From contig NZ_JACHWH010000001.1 of the NCBI RefSeq assembly GCF_014191255.1, forward strand, positions 558,001-622,000: a stretch of 64,000 nucleotides of DNA. Direction: 5' to 3'. This DNA is from Amycolatopsis bartoniae. GTDB lineage: Bacteria; Actinomycetota; Actinomycetes; Mycobacteriales; Pseudonocardiaceae. The translations under genes and the position numbers were made by a program. Below the pieces are notes generated by a model. That model saw only the letters and a list, made by a program, of their open reading frames with translations. It searched no databases and was not told where the DNA came from. Positions 44,040 through 51,743 of the stretch are shown one piece after another. Position 1 is the stretch's first letter, and each line of letters begins with the position of its first letter.

Positions 44040-44249
44040 ATGAGTGAGGCAACCGACCTGGCCGCCAGGGCGGGCGACCGCGACCCCCGGGTGGGCCTGC
44101 GGGCCGTCGCCGCCCTGCGGCGGCTGCTGGAGCAACTCGAAGCCGTGCAGGTGCGCAGCGCGCGCGGGCAGGGCTGGTCCTGGCAGGAGATCGCCGCCGA
44201 GCTGGGCGTGAGCCGGCAGGCGGTGCACAAGAAGCACGGAGGGGACTGA
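44040..44249 (+). CDS. Small HTH protein (probable autoregulator)
   Basis: This 69-residue protein is mostly a DNA-binding HTH: RSARGQGWSWQEIAAELGVS followed by RQAVHKKHGGD, preceded by a Leu-rich helix (LRAVAALRRLLEQLEAVQVR) suited to dimerisation. The ATG at 44040 has no ribosome binding site and coincides with the predicted transcription start, so it is probably read as a leaderless message. Its stop overlaps the next ATG (TGATG). Being small, dimeric and right behind two identical half-site palindromes, it most likely represses its own operon. Confidence 0.8.
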   Translation: MSEATDLAARAGDRDPRVGLRAVAALRRLLEQLEAVQVRSARGQGWSWQEIAAELGVSRQAVHKKHGGD

Positions 44250-44776
44250 TGTTCGAAAGATTCACCAAGGACGCCCGGGAGGTCGTCATCGAGGCGCAGC
44301 GCGACGCCGCGGAGACCGGTGCGCAGGAGGTCACGCCGCTGCACCTGCTGACCGCGATGCTGCGGACACAGGAGAGCTCGGCGACGCGGCTGCTCGCCAG
44401 GATCGGCGTGCCGCCCGCCGACGTGGCCGCCGAAGCGGGCCGCGTGCAACGGCGTGGCGGCATCAGCGAGGCCGACGCCGAGGCGCTCGGCGAGTTCGGT
44501 ATCGACGTGGACCGGATCGTCGCGCGCATCGAGGAGGCACACGGGCCGGATGCCCTTTCGGGCAAAGGAAAAAGCCGTCCGGGCAAGCACATCCGGTTCG
44601 CCGACGCGTCGAAGAAGACGCTCGAACTGTGCCTGAAGGAAGTGGTGCGGATGGGCGGGAAGAGCCTCGGCGCCGAGCACATCCTGCTCGCGCTGGCCGT
44701 GCAGCGCGGCCCGGCCGCCGACGTGCTCGCCCGCTTCGACGTCGACGCCGCCAGGTTGCGGGCCGCGCTTCCCTGA
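44249..44776 (+). CDS. Clp N-terminal-domain protein
   Basis: This 175-residue protein consists of two Clp_N repeats: MFERFTKDAREVVIEAQRDA through HLLTAMLRTQESSATRLLAR, and later FADASKKTLELCLKEVVRMG through HILLALAVQRGPAADVLARF. No AAA+ ATPase domain is present, so it is a free adaptor- or stress-type version of the ClpC/ClpB N-domain. It is translationally coupled to the HTH gene in front of it. The pair probably responds to protein-folding or redox stress through the shared palindromes. Confidence 0.88.
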   Translation: MFERFTKDAREVVIEAQRDAAETGAQEVTPLHLLTAMLRTQESSATRLLARIGVPPADVAAEAGRVQRRGGISEADAEALGEFGIDVDRIVARIEEAHGPDALSGKGKSRPGKHIRFADASKKTLELCLKEVVRMGGKSLGAEHILLALAVQRGPAADVLARFDVDAARLRAALP

Positions 44777-44855
44777 CTGTTCCGCTGCCCTTCATCCCGC
44801 GGCCAGTCCTGATCACGACACTGGGGCCGAATCCGGACTCCAGGAGGAAAACCGC

Positions 44856-46655
44856 ATGGACCAGGCCCCCAGACCCGGCGGTGTCGGCCGCCGCCGGCTG
44901 TTGCAGGCAGCACTCGGCGCGCCCGTCGCCGTCGCGGCGTCGTCGCTGGTCGCAGGCACGCCGAGTGCCCAGGCGACGCCGGCCGCCGACGCGACCAGCC
45001 GGCGCTTCACGTTCGCCGTCATGCCCGACACGCAGTACCTCTTCGACGGCGACGGCACCGACCCCGACCCGGTGCGCGAGTCACTGTGGTACCTGCTCGG
45101 GCAGCGCCAGGAGGACGACATCGTCTTCATGGCGCACCTCGGCGACGTCACCGAGCACGGCACGGCGGCCGAGATGGCCGCCGCGGACAAGGTGTTCGCC
45201 GCCGTCGACGGGAAGCTGCCGTGGAGCGTCCTTGGCGGCAACCACGACGTCTCCGGTGACGACCAGCGCGGGGACACGCCGTTCCTGCGCACGTTCGGCC
45301 CGCGCCGGTTCGCCCGCTCGCAGACGTTCCGCGGTTCCTCTGTGGACGGTTACAACACCTACCACGTGTTCCGCGCGGGAGGCCGGACGTGGCTGGTGCT
45401 CGCGCTCGACTGGCGCATCTCCGACCAGGGCCTCGCCTGGGCACGCCAGGTCCTCGACCGCAACCCCGGCGTTCCGACGATCCTCACCACGCACGACTTC
45501 GTGGCACCGGACGGCACCGGCGGCGCGGAGCTGTCCGACAACGGCAAGCGCATGTGGGAGGGGCTGGTCCGGCACTACGACCAGATCTTCCTCGCCCTCA
45601 ACGGTCACTACTGGCCCGCCGGGCGCGTCACACTCACCAACGACGCGGGCAACCCGGTGCACGCGCACATCACCAACTACCAGGACCGCTACTACGGCGG
45701 GGCGGGCATGATCCGCTACTACTCGTTCGACCTGGCCCGCAACGCGATCGACGTCGAGACGTTCTCGCCGTGGCTGCTGGCGAAGCGGAATCCGTCCACT
45801 TTGGAGGCCGAGACGGCGGAGCTGAGCGGCGACGTCGACCGGTTCACCGTCGAGCCGGACTTCGACGCGCGGTTCCCCGGCAAGCCGCTGCCCGCGCTCC
45901 CGCCGCAGGCAGTGCTGGTGCCGGGCACGGTGGCGTACTGGCGGTTCGAGGGCAGGGACGGCGAGCCCGCCACCGCCGCGCGCGACCTCAGCGGCCGCGG
46001 CAACGACCTCACCGTCCAGCGCATCGGCGCCGGCGGCTCCGACGTGCTCAAGTACTCCGCCGAGTACCACGAAGCCCAGCCCGCACACGGCAGCGTCCGC
46101 TTCGACGGCGCGCAGAACCGGGGCGCGGTGCTGCACACGGCCCCATCGGCACCGCTGAGCACGGCGAAGTTCGAGAACGGCTACACCATCGAGACGTTCC
46201 TCAAGCTGCCCGAGCCCTTCGTCGGCGACCACGCGTGGATGGGCGTCCTCAGCTGGGAGGGGCGCGCGGGCGACGCGGGCAAGGACGGCGGCTACTCGCC
46301 GGACGACGCGCCGTGCAGCCTCAACGTCACCAGCGAGCGCTTCCTGCAGTTCGTCGTCTACCCGGTCAACCAGAACGACGACCCGACGTGCTGGAGCCAC
46401 GCCCTGCCCACCGGGCGGTGGACGCACGTCGCGATCGTCAACGACGGCCACCACACCACTGTGTACGTCGACGGGTCGAAGATCGCCCGCAACGCGTCAC
46501 TCGACTCGCGGGGCATCAGCACGGTGGGCAAGCCGTTCGCGCTGGGCGGCACCCAGGGCGGTGGGAAGTACGGCCAGGGCTTCTACGGCTGGCTCGGTGA
46601 CACGCGGATCGTCTCGCGGGCGTTGCGGCCGGATCAGTTCCTCACCGCCCGGTAG
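44856..46655 (+). CDS. Tat-exported metallophosphoesterase with C-terminal LamG domain
   Basis: This 599-residue secreted protein has an N-terminus with the twin-arginine motif GRRRLLQAALG and a cleavage region near APSAQATPAA-like Ala residues (about 38-45). A calcineurin-like phosphoesterase domain follows (about 50-320: FTFAVMPDTQYLFDGDG, LGDVTEHG, LGGNHDVSGDD, LNGHYWPAGR). The C-terminal concanavalin/LamG-type domain (about 365-598: GTVAYWRFEGRDGEP, YTIETFLKLPEPFVGD, RWTHVAIVNDGHHTTVYVDG, YGWLGDTRIVSRAL) probably binds a glycan or the cell surface. GGAGGAAAACCGC precedes the ATG. It ends 22 bases inside the convergent YczE gene. Confidence 0.88.
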   Translation: MDQAPRPGGVGRRRLLQAALGAPVAVAASSLVAGTPSAQATPAADATSRRFTFAVMPDTQYLFDGDGTDPDPVRESLWYLLGQRQEDDIVFMAHLGDVTEHGTAAEMAAADKVFAAVDGKLPWSVLGGNHDVSGDDQRGDTPFLRTFGPRRFARSQTFRGSSVDGYNTYHVFRAGGRTWLVLALDWRISDQGLAWARQVLDRNPGVPTILTTHDFVAPDGTGGAELSDNGKRMWEGLVRHYDQIFLALNGHYWPAGRVTLTNDAGNPVHAHITNYQDRYYGGAGMIRYYSFDLARNAIDVETFSPWLLAKRNPSTLEAETAELSGDVDRFTVEPDFDARFPGKPLPALPPQAVLVPGTVAYWRFEGRDGEPATAARDLSGRGNDLTVQRIGAGGSDVLKYSAEYHEAQPAHGSVRFDGAQNRGAVLHTAPSAPLSTAKFENGYTIETFLKLPEPFVGDHAWMGVLSWEGRAGDAGKDGGYSPDDAPCSLNVTSERFLQFVVYPVNQNDDPTCWSHALPTGRWTHVAIVNDGHHTTVYVDGSKIARNASLDSRGISTVGKPFALGGTQGGGKYGQGFYGWLGDTRIVSRALRPDQFLTAR

Positions 46656-47266
46656 CGCCACGCCACCAGCGGCAGGAAGGCCTGCGTGAGCGGGCCGATC
46701 GAGAAGGCGTACAGCACGGTCCCGAGGCCGACGCTGCCGCCGAGCAGCCAGCCGACGGCCACCACGGTCACCTCGATCAGGGTGCGCGCCAGGCGCACCG
46801 AAAGCCCGGTCCGCGCGGACAGGCCCGTCATCAGGCCGTCCCGTGGGCCGGGCCCGAGCCGCGTGCCGACGTACGCGGCCGTGGCCAGCCCGTTGAGCAC
46901 CACACCGCCGACCAGCAACGGGATCCGCCAGCCGAGTGCCTCCTGCTGCGGCAGCACGGCGCGGACCAGGTCCACCACCACCGAGATCACGACGACGTTG
47001 AGCACCGTGCCGATTCCCGGCCGCTGGCGCAGGGGGATCCAGAGCAGGAGCACGAACACCGACGCCACCGCGACCGCCGTGCCGAACGTCCACCCGGTGT
47101 GCCGGGTCAGCCCGTCGGCCAGCACGTCCCACGGGTCGAGGCCGAGGCCCGCCCTCGTCATCATCGCCATGCTCGCGCCGTAGAGCACGAGCCCCGCCAG
47201 CAGCTGGGGAAACCGGCGGACGGGACTGACGGTCAGGCGGACGGGGTCCAGTTCCAAAGCAGCCAC
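46634..47266 (-). CDS. YczE/YitT-family membrane protein
   Basis: This 210-residue integral membrane protein has about five helices (LLAGLVLYGASMAMMTRAGL, FGTAVAVASVFVLLLWIPLR, VLNVVVISVVVDLVRAVLPQ, LLVGGVVLNGLATAAYVG, TVVAVGWLLGGSVGLGTVLY). GLGLDPWDVLADGLTRHTGW and GPGPRDGLMTGLSARTG are the YczE hallmark loops. I start at GTG 47264-47266, before the first basic segment. It is divergent from a MocR-type regulator, a pairing well known from Bacillus YczR/YczE. Its function is unknown; transport is suspected. The 3' end overlaps the convergent phosphoesterase gene by 22 bases. Confidence 0.85.
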   Translation of the reverse strand: MAALELDPVRLTVSPVRRFPQLLAGLVLYGASMAMMTRAGLGLDPWDVLADGLTRHTGWTFGTAVAVASVFVLLLWIPLRQRPGIGTVLNVVVISVVVDLVRAVLPQQEALGWRIPLLVGGVVLNGLATAAYVGTRLGPGPRDGLMTGLSARTGLSVRLARTLIEVTVVAVGWLLGGSVGLGTVLYAFSIGPLTQAFLPLVAWRYRAVRN

Positions 47267-47285
47267 GGTCCGAGGATGCCCGGCG

Positions 47286-47310
47286 ATTGGACTGGATATC
47301 CAGAGCCAAT
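47286..47310. promoter_or_regulatory. MocR-type operator between yczE-like and mocR-like genes
   Basis: The site is a near-perfect palindrome centred on CTGGATATCCAG with outer ATTGG/CCAAT arms. An additional ATTGG lies at 47319-47323, giving a direct repeat of the left arm, as seen for MocR-family sites. Confidence 0.6.
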
Positions 47311-47327
47311 GTGGAAGTATTGGTCCG

Positions 47328-48737
47328 GTGGACACTTATGGTCGCATCACCGGCCCGCGATTGGCCACCCTGCTCGGGTCGTGGCGGCACGGTTCGCGGC
47401 AGGGTGCCCTGGCCCTCGCGGGTGCCATCGAGCTGCAGGTGCTCGACGGGCACCTGCCCGTCGGCACCCAGCTGCCCGCGGAACGCGAGCTGGCGCAGGC
47501 GCTCGGCGTCAGCCGGACGCTGATCGGTGCGGCGCTCGACCGGTTGCGTGAAGGTGGGCTCGTCGCGAGCCGCCGGGGCGCTGGCTCGTGGATCACCTTG
47601 CCGGGCAAGGCGGGTGAGTCCGGGCCGATCTTTCCGGGGGAGAGCGAGAACATCGACCTGGTCTGCGCTGCCCCGGCGGCCATTCCGGGCTTCGTGCAGG
47701 CGGTCGACGTGGCCCGGCGGGGGCTGGCCGAGCAGCTCGGGCACCCGGGGTACAGCGAGCGGGGCCTGCAGGTGCTGCGGGAGCGGCTGGCGCAGCGCTA
47801 CACCGAGCGCGGACTGCCCACCAGCCCCGCGCAGATCATGATCACCAACGGTGCGCACCACGCGTTCGGCCTGGCGCTGCGGATGCTGAGCGACCCGGGG
47901 GACCGCGTGCTCGTCGACCAGCCGACCTATCCCAACGCGCTGGAAGCGATCCGGGGCGCGCACGCGATCCCGGTGCCCGTCGCGCTGGACACGGAGGGCT
48001 GGGACTTCGACGGCATCGAGGCGGCGCTGCGGCAGGCCGGGCCCCGGCTCGCGTACTTGATCGTGGATTTCCACAACCCGACCGGCCTGCGCATGGACGA
48101 CGACGGCCGCGCGCGGTTGGCGGCTCTGTTGACTCGGGCGCGGACGCCGGTCGTGATCGACGAAACGCTCGTGGAGCTGGACTTCGGTTCGGAGCCCGCA
48201 CCGAAGCCGTTCGCGGCGGGGGACTGGTCGATCCTCGTTGGTAGCGCGTCGAAAGCGTATTGGGGCGGGTTGCGGCTCGGCTGGATTCGGGCGTCGGAGG
48301 AGCTGTTGAGCAGGCTGTCGTCGGCGCGGTTCGGGCTGGACCTGGGTTCGCCGGTGTTCGAGCAGCTGGTGCTGGCGGAGCTGTTGACCGACCCGGAGCC
48401 GTTGCGCCGGCGGCGGGAGGACATCCGGCGCCAACGGGACGCGCTGGCCGACGCGGTGCGCCGGCACTGTCCGGAGTGGACGTTCCGGACGCCGGAGGGC
48501 GGGTTCTGGCTGTGGTGCAAGCTTCCGGAGCCGATGAGCACCCGCCTGGCCGTCGCCGCGGCGGCCCACGGGGTGCAGCTGGCGCCGGGTTCGAGGTTCG
48601 GCGCGAACGGCGGCCTGGAACGCTGGATCCGCCTGCCGTTCTCCCGCCTACCGGACGTCCTGGACGAAGCAATGCGCCGAATCGCCTTGGCGGCGGAGTC
48701 AGCCCGCGGCGGCGAGGCGTTCGCCCCGGTGACGTGA
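47328..48737 (+). CDS. MocR/GntR-type regulator with aminotransferase domain
   Basis: This 469-residue fusion has an N-terminal GntR winged helix (about 20-90: LAGAIELQVLDGHLPVGTQL, PAERELAQALGVSRTLIGAA) and a fold-I aminotransferase domain (MITNGAHHAFGLALRMLSDP, DQPTYPNALEAI, VDFHNPTGLRM, VIDETLVELDF, VGSASKAYWGGLRLGWIRA). The Lys of SASKAYW is the expected PLP site. MocR proteins use bound PLP or amino-acid adducts as effectors. The GTG at 47328 lies just after the operator. Its obvious target is the divergent YczE-like gene. Confidence 0.9.
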   Translation: MDTYGRITGPRLATLLGSWRHGSRQGALALAGAIELQVLDGHLPVGTQLPAERELAQALGVSRTLIGAALDRLREGGLVASRRGAGSWITLPGKAGESGPIFPGESENIDLVCAAPAAIPGFVQAVDVARRGLAEQLGHPGYSERGLQVLRERLAQRYTERGLPTSPAQIMITNGAHHAFGLALRMLSDPGDRVLVDQPTYPNALEAIRGAHAIPVPVALDTEGWDFDGIEAALRQAGPRLAYLIVDFHNPTGLRMDDDGRARLAALLTRARTPVVIDETLVELDFGSEPAPKPFAAGDWSILVGSASKAYWGGLRLGWIRASEELLSRLSSARFGLDLGSPVFEQLVLAELLTDPEPLRRRREDIRRQRDALADAVRRHCPEWTFRTPEGGFWLWCKLPEPMSTRLAVAAAAHGVQLAPGSRFGANGGLERWIRLPFSRLPDVLDEAMRRIALAAESARGGEAFAPVT

Positions 48738-48766
48738 CAACGGCCGGTCGTGCTGGGCCGGGTCAC
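48734..48766 (+). terminator. Hairpin at the mocR-like stop codon
   Basis: GTGAC (48734-48738) plus CGGCC can pair with GGCCG plus GTCAC (to about 48765), with the TGA at 48735-48737 inside the stem. Confidence 0.35.
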
Positions 48767-48800
48767 TTCGGCGGCGGATGCCTTCGCCTCCATCACATGA

Positions 48801-48867
48801 CGACAGCCGGTGCCCGGACGAGTCCTCTCCAGGGATAGGAGGTCGATCGTCCGGGCACCGGCTGTCG
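48801..48867. terminator. Long perfect hairpin, 21-base arms
   Basis: The arms at 48801-48821 and 48847-48867 are exact reverse complements. The 25-base loop contains an inner CCTC/GAGG pair. It lies after the mocR-like gene on the plus strand and after a possible 53-codon frame on the minus strand, so it can stop both transcripts. It could instead be a small mobile palindrome. Confidence 0.65.
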
Positions 48868-48921
48868 GTGTGCCGCCTGGACCCGCCGGCACCGCCCCTC
48901 GACGTGCCGGCGGATCCCGCG

Positions 48922-49083
48922 GCTAGGCGCGCATCGGGTTGTTGTCCGTGCTCGGCGCGGTGAGCACGGACGCCCGAGGCGTGCCCGGAGTTGGTCCCGT
49001 GGTCACAGGGGCAGCGTGACTCCGGGACCGGAACCCGACGCGGCCGGGCGCGATCGGCCGCTCGGGAAGCAGAGTGGTGTGCA
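48922..49083 (-). CDS. Possible small protein, 53 residues
   Basis: ATG at 49081-49083 opens a frame (begins MHTTLLPERPIAPGRVGFRS, ends PSTDNNPMRA) with GAGGGG about ten bases upstream. The peptide is Pro/Thr/Arg-rich, without signal or membrane segment. It lies downstream of the Gln-rich gene on the same strand, and a perfect hairpin follows it. No relatives are recognised, and chance is a real alternative in such G+C-rich DNA. The rest of 48868-49165 is unassigned. Confidence 0.3.
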
Positions 49084-49165
49084 TGAAAAAGCCCCTCGGT
49101 AAAAGGAATCCGCGCGAAGTTGATCTTGTTTTGGGCGCGGGTCGCCTGCGGAACCGAGGGTGTGG

Positions 49166-50548
49166 TCAGTCCGGAGAGGTAGTGGGCAGCGCCGCGTCGC
49201 GGCTGTTGCCGACGACGTCCTGCGGCCGCTGCACGCCGAGCGCCGACAGCGCGTCGGCGTTGGTGCGGGTCCCGAGGATCGCGTGGGGGTGCTTGGTGTT
49301 GCTGCCGCCGTCGTGCGCCGGGGCAATGGTGCAGACCTGACCGGCCGGGCTGTCCGGCACCGGGGCGGGCAGGTCGTTGCGGGCCTGGAAGGCGGGCTCG
49401 CCGGCCGCCGTCCGGCCGCGTGACGTGGTGGCCTGCTTGTCGGTGTGCTTGACGCTCGGACGGTGCTGCTCGACCACGACGAGCACGGGCTCAGCAGACG
49501 GCGCGGGCTGCGAAGCCTGGGGGACCTGCGCGGTCTGCGTCTCGACGGGAACGGTCTCGATCCGGGTCTCCACGGTGGTGGCGGTGGTGGTTTCCGGCTG
49601 CGTCCCGGTCACGGTGAGCACACTGGTGACAGGCTGCACCACGGCGCCCGTCGTGGTGACCAGGGTGCCGACCGTGTCCTGCACCGTGAGGACGACGGTG
49701 TCGACAGTGGTCTGCACGGTGGTGGTGAGCGCCTCGACGGTGCTGGTGAGCGTGTTCAACGTCGCGCCGAGCAACCCCCCGAGCAACCCACCCTGGGCCG
49801 CGGGGTGCGCGTGCTGCGTGGCCTGGGTTTCGCTGAGGGAGCTGGCCTGCTGCGTGGCCTGGGTTTCATCGAGGACACTGGCCTGCTGCGGGTCTTCCTG
49901 CTGCGGGGCCTGGGCGGAATCTTCTTGCTGCGTCGCTTGGGTTCCGCTGGAAGAATCGGCGTGCGGTGAGGCTCCCCCTTGCGGATCCTGCGCGCGGCCC
50001 TCCTGCTGTGCGGCTTGGACTTCGCTGCCAGGCCCGGCCTGCTGCTGGTTCTGCGCGGAGTCCTCCTGCTGCGGGGCCAGCGTCTCGTTGTTCAGACCGC
50101 CCTGCTGCGGGGCTTGGGTGCGCTGCGGGTTCCGAGCGCGGCCGACCGGCGTCTCCTGGGACGCCGCCGCGCCAACCGAGCCGTCCTGCTGCTTCGGTGG
50201 CGCGCTCGCCTGCGGGCGCCCATCGAGGCTCTCCTGCTGCGGTGCCTGCGCGAAGGAGCCTTCGCCCTGCGGACCCTGGCCGTGAACCGACTCCGCCTGC
50301 CCACCGTCGGTACAGCCGAGCAGCGCCAGCGTGCGGCCGAGGAGACCTTGCCGCTCGGCGGGGTGCACGTGGTGGTGCTGCGCGTGCTCGTCACCGTGCG
50401 GTACCTCGTCAGCCGATGCGGTGAACCCGCTCAGGAGTCCGGCCAGCAGCCACCCGGCGAAGGCGAACCCCGAGGCGAGCAGGACTTTGGCCCACAGCGG
50501 TACGGCGCGGGGCGTGCTCACCGCGTCCCTCACCGCCATCACCACCAT
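49166..50548 (-). CDS. Gln/Thr-rich low-complexity surface or secreted protein
   Basis: This 460-residue protein is unlike any family I know. After a short N-terminus comes one hydrophobic helix (VLLASGFAFAGWLLAGLLSG), serving as a signal or anchor, then a His/Asp-rich patch (HGDEHAQHHHVHPAERQG). A long Gln-rich region follows (about 95-245) with recurring pieces such as TQATQQEDSAQAPQQED and ETQATQQ. Next is a Thr/Val-rich segment (TLTSTVEALTTTVQTTVDTV and onward), then a polar tail with KHPHAILGTRTNADALSAL. ATG at 50546-50548 or 50537-50539 could start it. It probably projects from the membrane as an extended stalk. It is divergent from the sigma-factor gene. Confidence 0.7.
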   Translation of the reverse strand: MVVMAVRDAVSTPRAVPLWAKVLLASGFAFAGWLLAGLLSGFTASADEVPHGDEHAQHHHVHPAERQGLLGRTLALLGCTDGGQAESVHGQGPQGEGSFAQAPQQESLDGRPQASAPPKQQDGSVGAAASQETPVGRARNPQRTQAPQQGGLNNETLAPQQEDSAQNQQQAGPGSEVQAAQQEGRAQDPQGGASPHADSSSGTQATQQEDSAQAPQQEDPQQASVLDETQATQQASSLSETQATQHAHPAAQGGLLGGLLGATLNTLTSTVEALTTTVQTTVDTVVLTVQDTVGTLVTTTGAVVQPVTSVLTVTGTQPETTTATTVETRIETVPVETQTAQVPQASQPAPSAEPVLVVVEQHRPSVKHTDKQATTSRGRTAAGEPAFQARNDLPAPVPDSPAGQVCTIAPAHDGGSNTKHPHAILGTRTNADALSALGVQRPQDVVGNSRDAALPTTSPD

Positions 50549-50852
50549 CCGGGCCCCGGCCTCGTGGGCGCTGTCGAGTCGATCTTGTCGGAGCGTTGTT
50601 ACGCCTGGTCATCCGCTACGCGGAACCGGCACATTTCTAGCACCGCTGGCGAGTGTTTCACCTCGAAAGCTTCCGATCCACCCCAGACGGCCGAAAAGAG
50701 CCACCGGCTTGCGTGCATCTAACCAGATCGTGATCACTCTGGGTATCGCATCCTGCGGTTCGGGACGTCTGCGGTTCCTGAGGGGGACTACCCGACCGGG
50801 TGCTGACCTGCGACTTCGGGAGCCGCCTCGCGGTCCGTGCCATCGAAACTGC
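50549..50852. other. Divergent intergenic region, Gln-rich gene / sigma factor
   Basis: This region of about 304 bases should hold promoters in both directions, but I cannot pick convincing -35/-10 pairs or an ECF consensus. No other gene is visible. Confidence 0.4.
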
Positions 50853-51422
50853 ATGGAGTGGCCGAAGAGTGAGACGGAGCAACCGGATGTCGCGTCGTTG
50901 GTGGCTCGTGCCCGCAGTGGCGACCAGACGGCGTGGCAATTGCTGGTGCGCAATTTTTCGGCGCCATTACTGAAAATCGTCCGATCGGCGGGCATCACTG
51001 GTCCGGATGCCGCAGACATCTGTCAGCAGACCTGGTTGAAGCTCGCACAGGCACCGGAGCTGAGAGACCCGGCACGGCTGTTGTCCTGGCTGGCGACCAC
51101 CGCGCGCCGCGACACGTGGCGGTGGGTGAGGTCGCGGTCCCACGAGGTACCCGCGACGCTGCCGGACCCACCGGAGCGAGCCCCGACCCCCGAGGGGGCC
51201 GCTCTCCTCGCCGAGCGGGACCGCGTGCTGTGGCAGACGGTCGAGCGCCTGCCGGAACGGCGCCGCGAGCTGATGCACCTGCTCGCCGCACACCCGCCGC
51301 CGTCACACCCGGAGATCGCCGCGGAGCTCGGCATAGCCCTCGGCAGCGTCGGCCCGCTACGCCGCAGAACCCTCAACCAACTGCGGCGCATGCTGGAGGT
51401 CCAGGGCTACGACCACGCCTAG
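50853..51422 (+). CDS. ECF-type RNA polymerase sigma factor
   Basis: This 189-residue sigma-70-family protein has region 2 in RARSGDQTAWQLLVRNFSAP through DAADICQQTWLKLAQAPELR and DPARLLSWLATTARRDTWRW. Region 4 runs WQTVERLPERRRELMHLLAA through HPEIAAELGIALGSVGPLRR. The linker between them is Pro-rich. ATG at 50853 starts the domain; the frame is open upstream to 50331 across the divergent gene and is not coding there. No anti-sigma gene is adjacent. The divergent Gln-rich surface protein is the only candidate partner or target nearby. Confidence 0.85.
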   Translation: MEWPKSETEQPDVASLVARARSGDQTAWQLLVRNFSAPLLKIVRSAGITGPDAADICQQTWLKLAQAPELRDPARLLSWLATTARRDTWRWVRSRSHEVPATLPDPPERAPTPEGAALLAERDRVLWQTVERLPERRRELMHLLAAHPPPSHPEIAAELGIALGSVGPLRRRTLNQLRRMLEVQGYDHA

Positions 51423-51743
51423 CGAGGCCGGTGGTCGCACAGGTCGCGGGGGCGTGACGTCCGAGTCATCGCACGACCGCACGGCCCGGCCGTAGCGCAG
51501 CCCGCCTCGCCGCAGTGGGCGGCCTTCGGGTCGCCGCGCAGCCTCCGCCGACGTTGCCGCATTCGCCTTTTCTGGTCACCGGGGAGCCCGCCTTGCTGTA
51601 GCTGACGCCATCGGAGCCTGCCGTGCGGCAGCGGGCGCGTTGGGCGGACCGCGCAGCCTGCCTCTCCGGACCACGCCCAAGGGTGGTCGCTACCACGGCT
51701 CACCTCACCCCACAGCCCCACGGCGCTCGTCACCGAGCCACCC
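51423..51743. other. Gene-free, repetitive G+C-rich spacer
   Basis: The spacer is composed of imperfect short repeats, for example GCAGCCCGCCTCGCCGCAG near 51498 and GCAGCCTGCCTCTCCGGAC near 51653. No frame shows protein-like sequence, although one stays open on the minus strand. Confidence 0.5.

Noticed and set aside
45081-46454. 457-codon frame antisense to the phosphoesterase-LamG gene
   Set aside because: It is a shadow of a gene with a Tat signal and full catalytic motifs.
49074-49340. 88-codon plus-strand frame starting MKKPLGKRNP
   Set aside because: It has no ribosome site and most of it is antisense to the Gln-rich gene; the composition is not protein-like.
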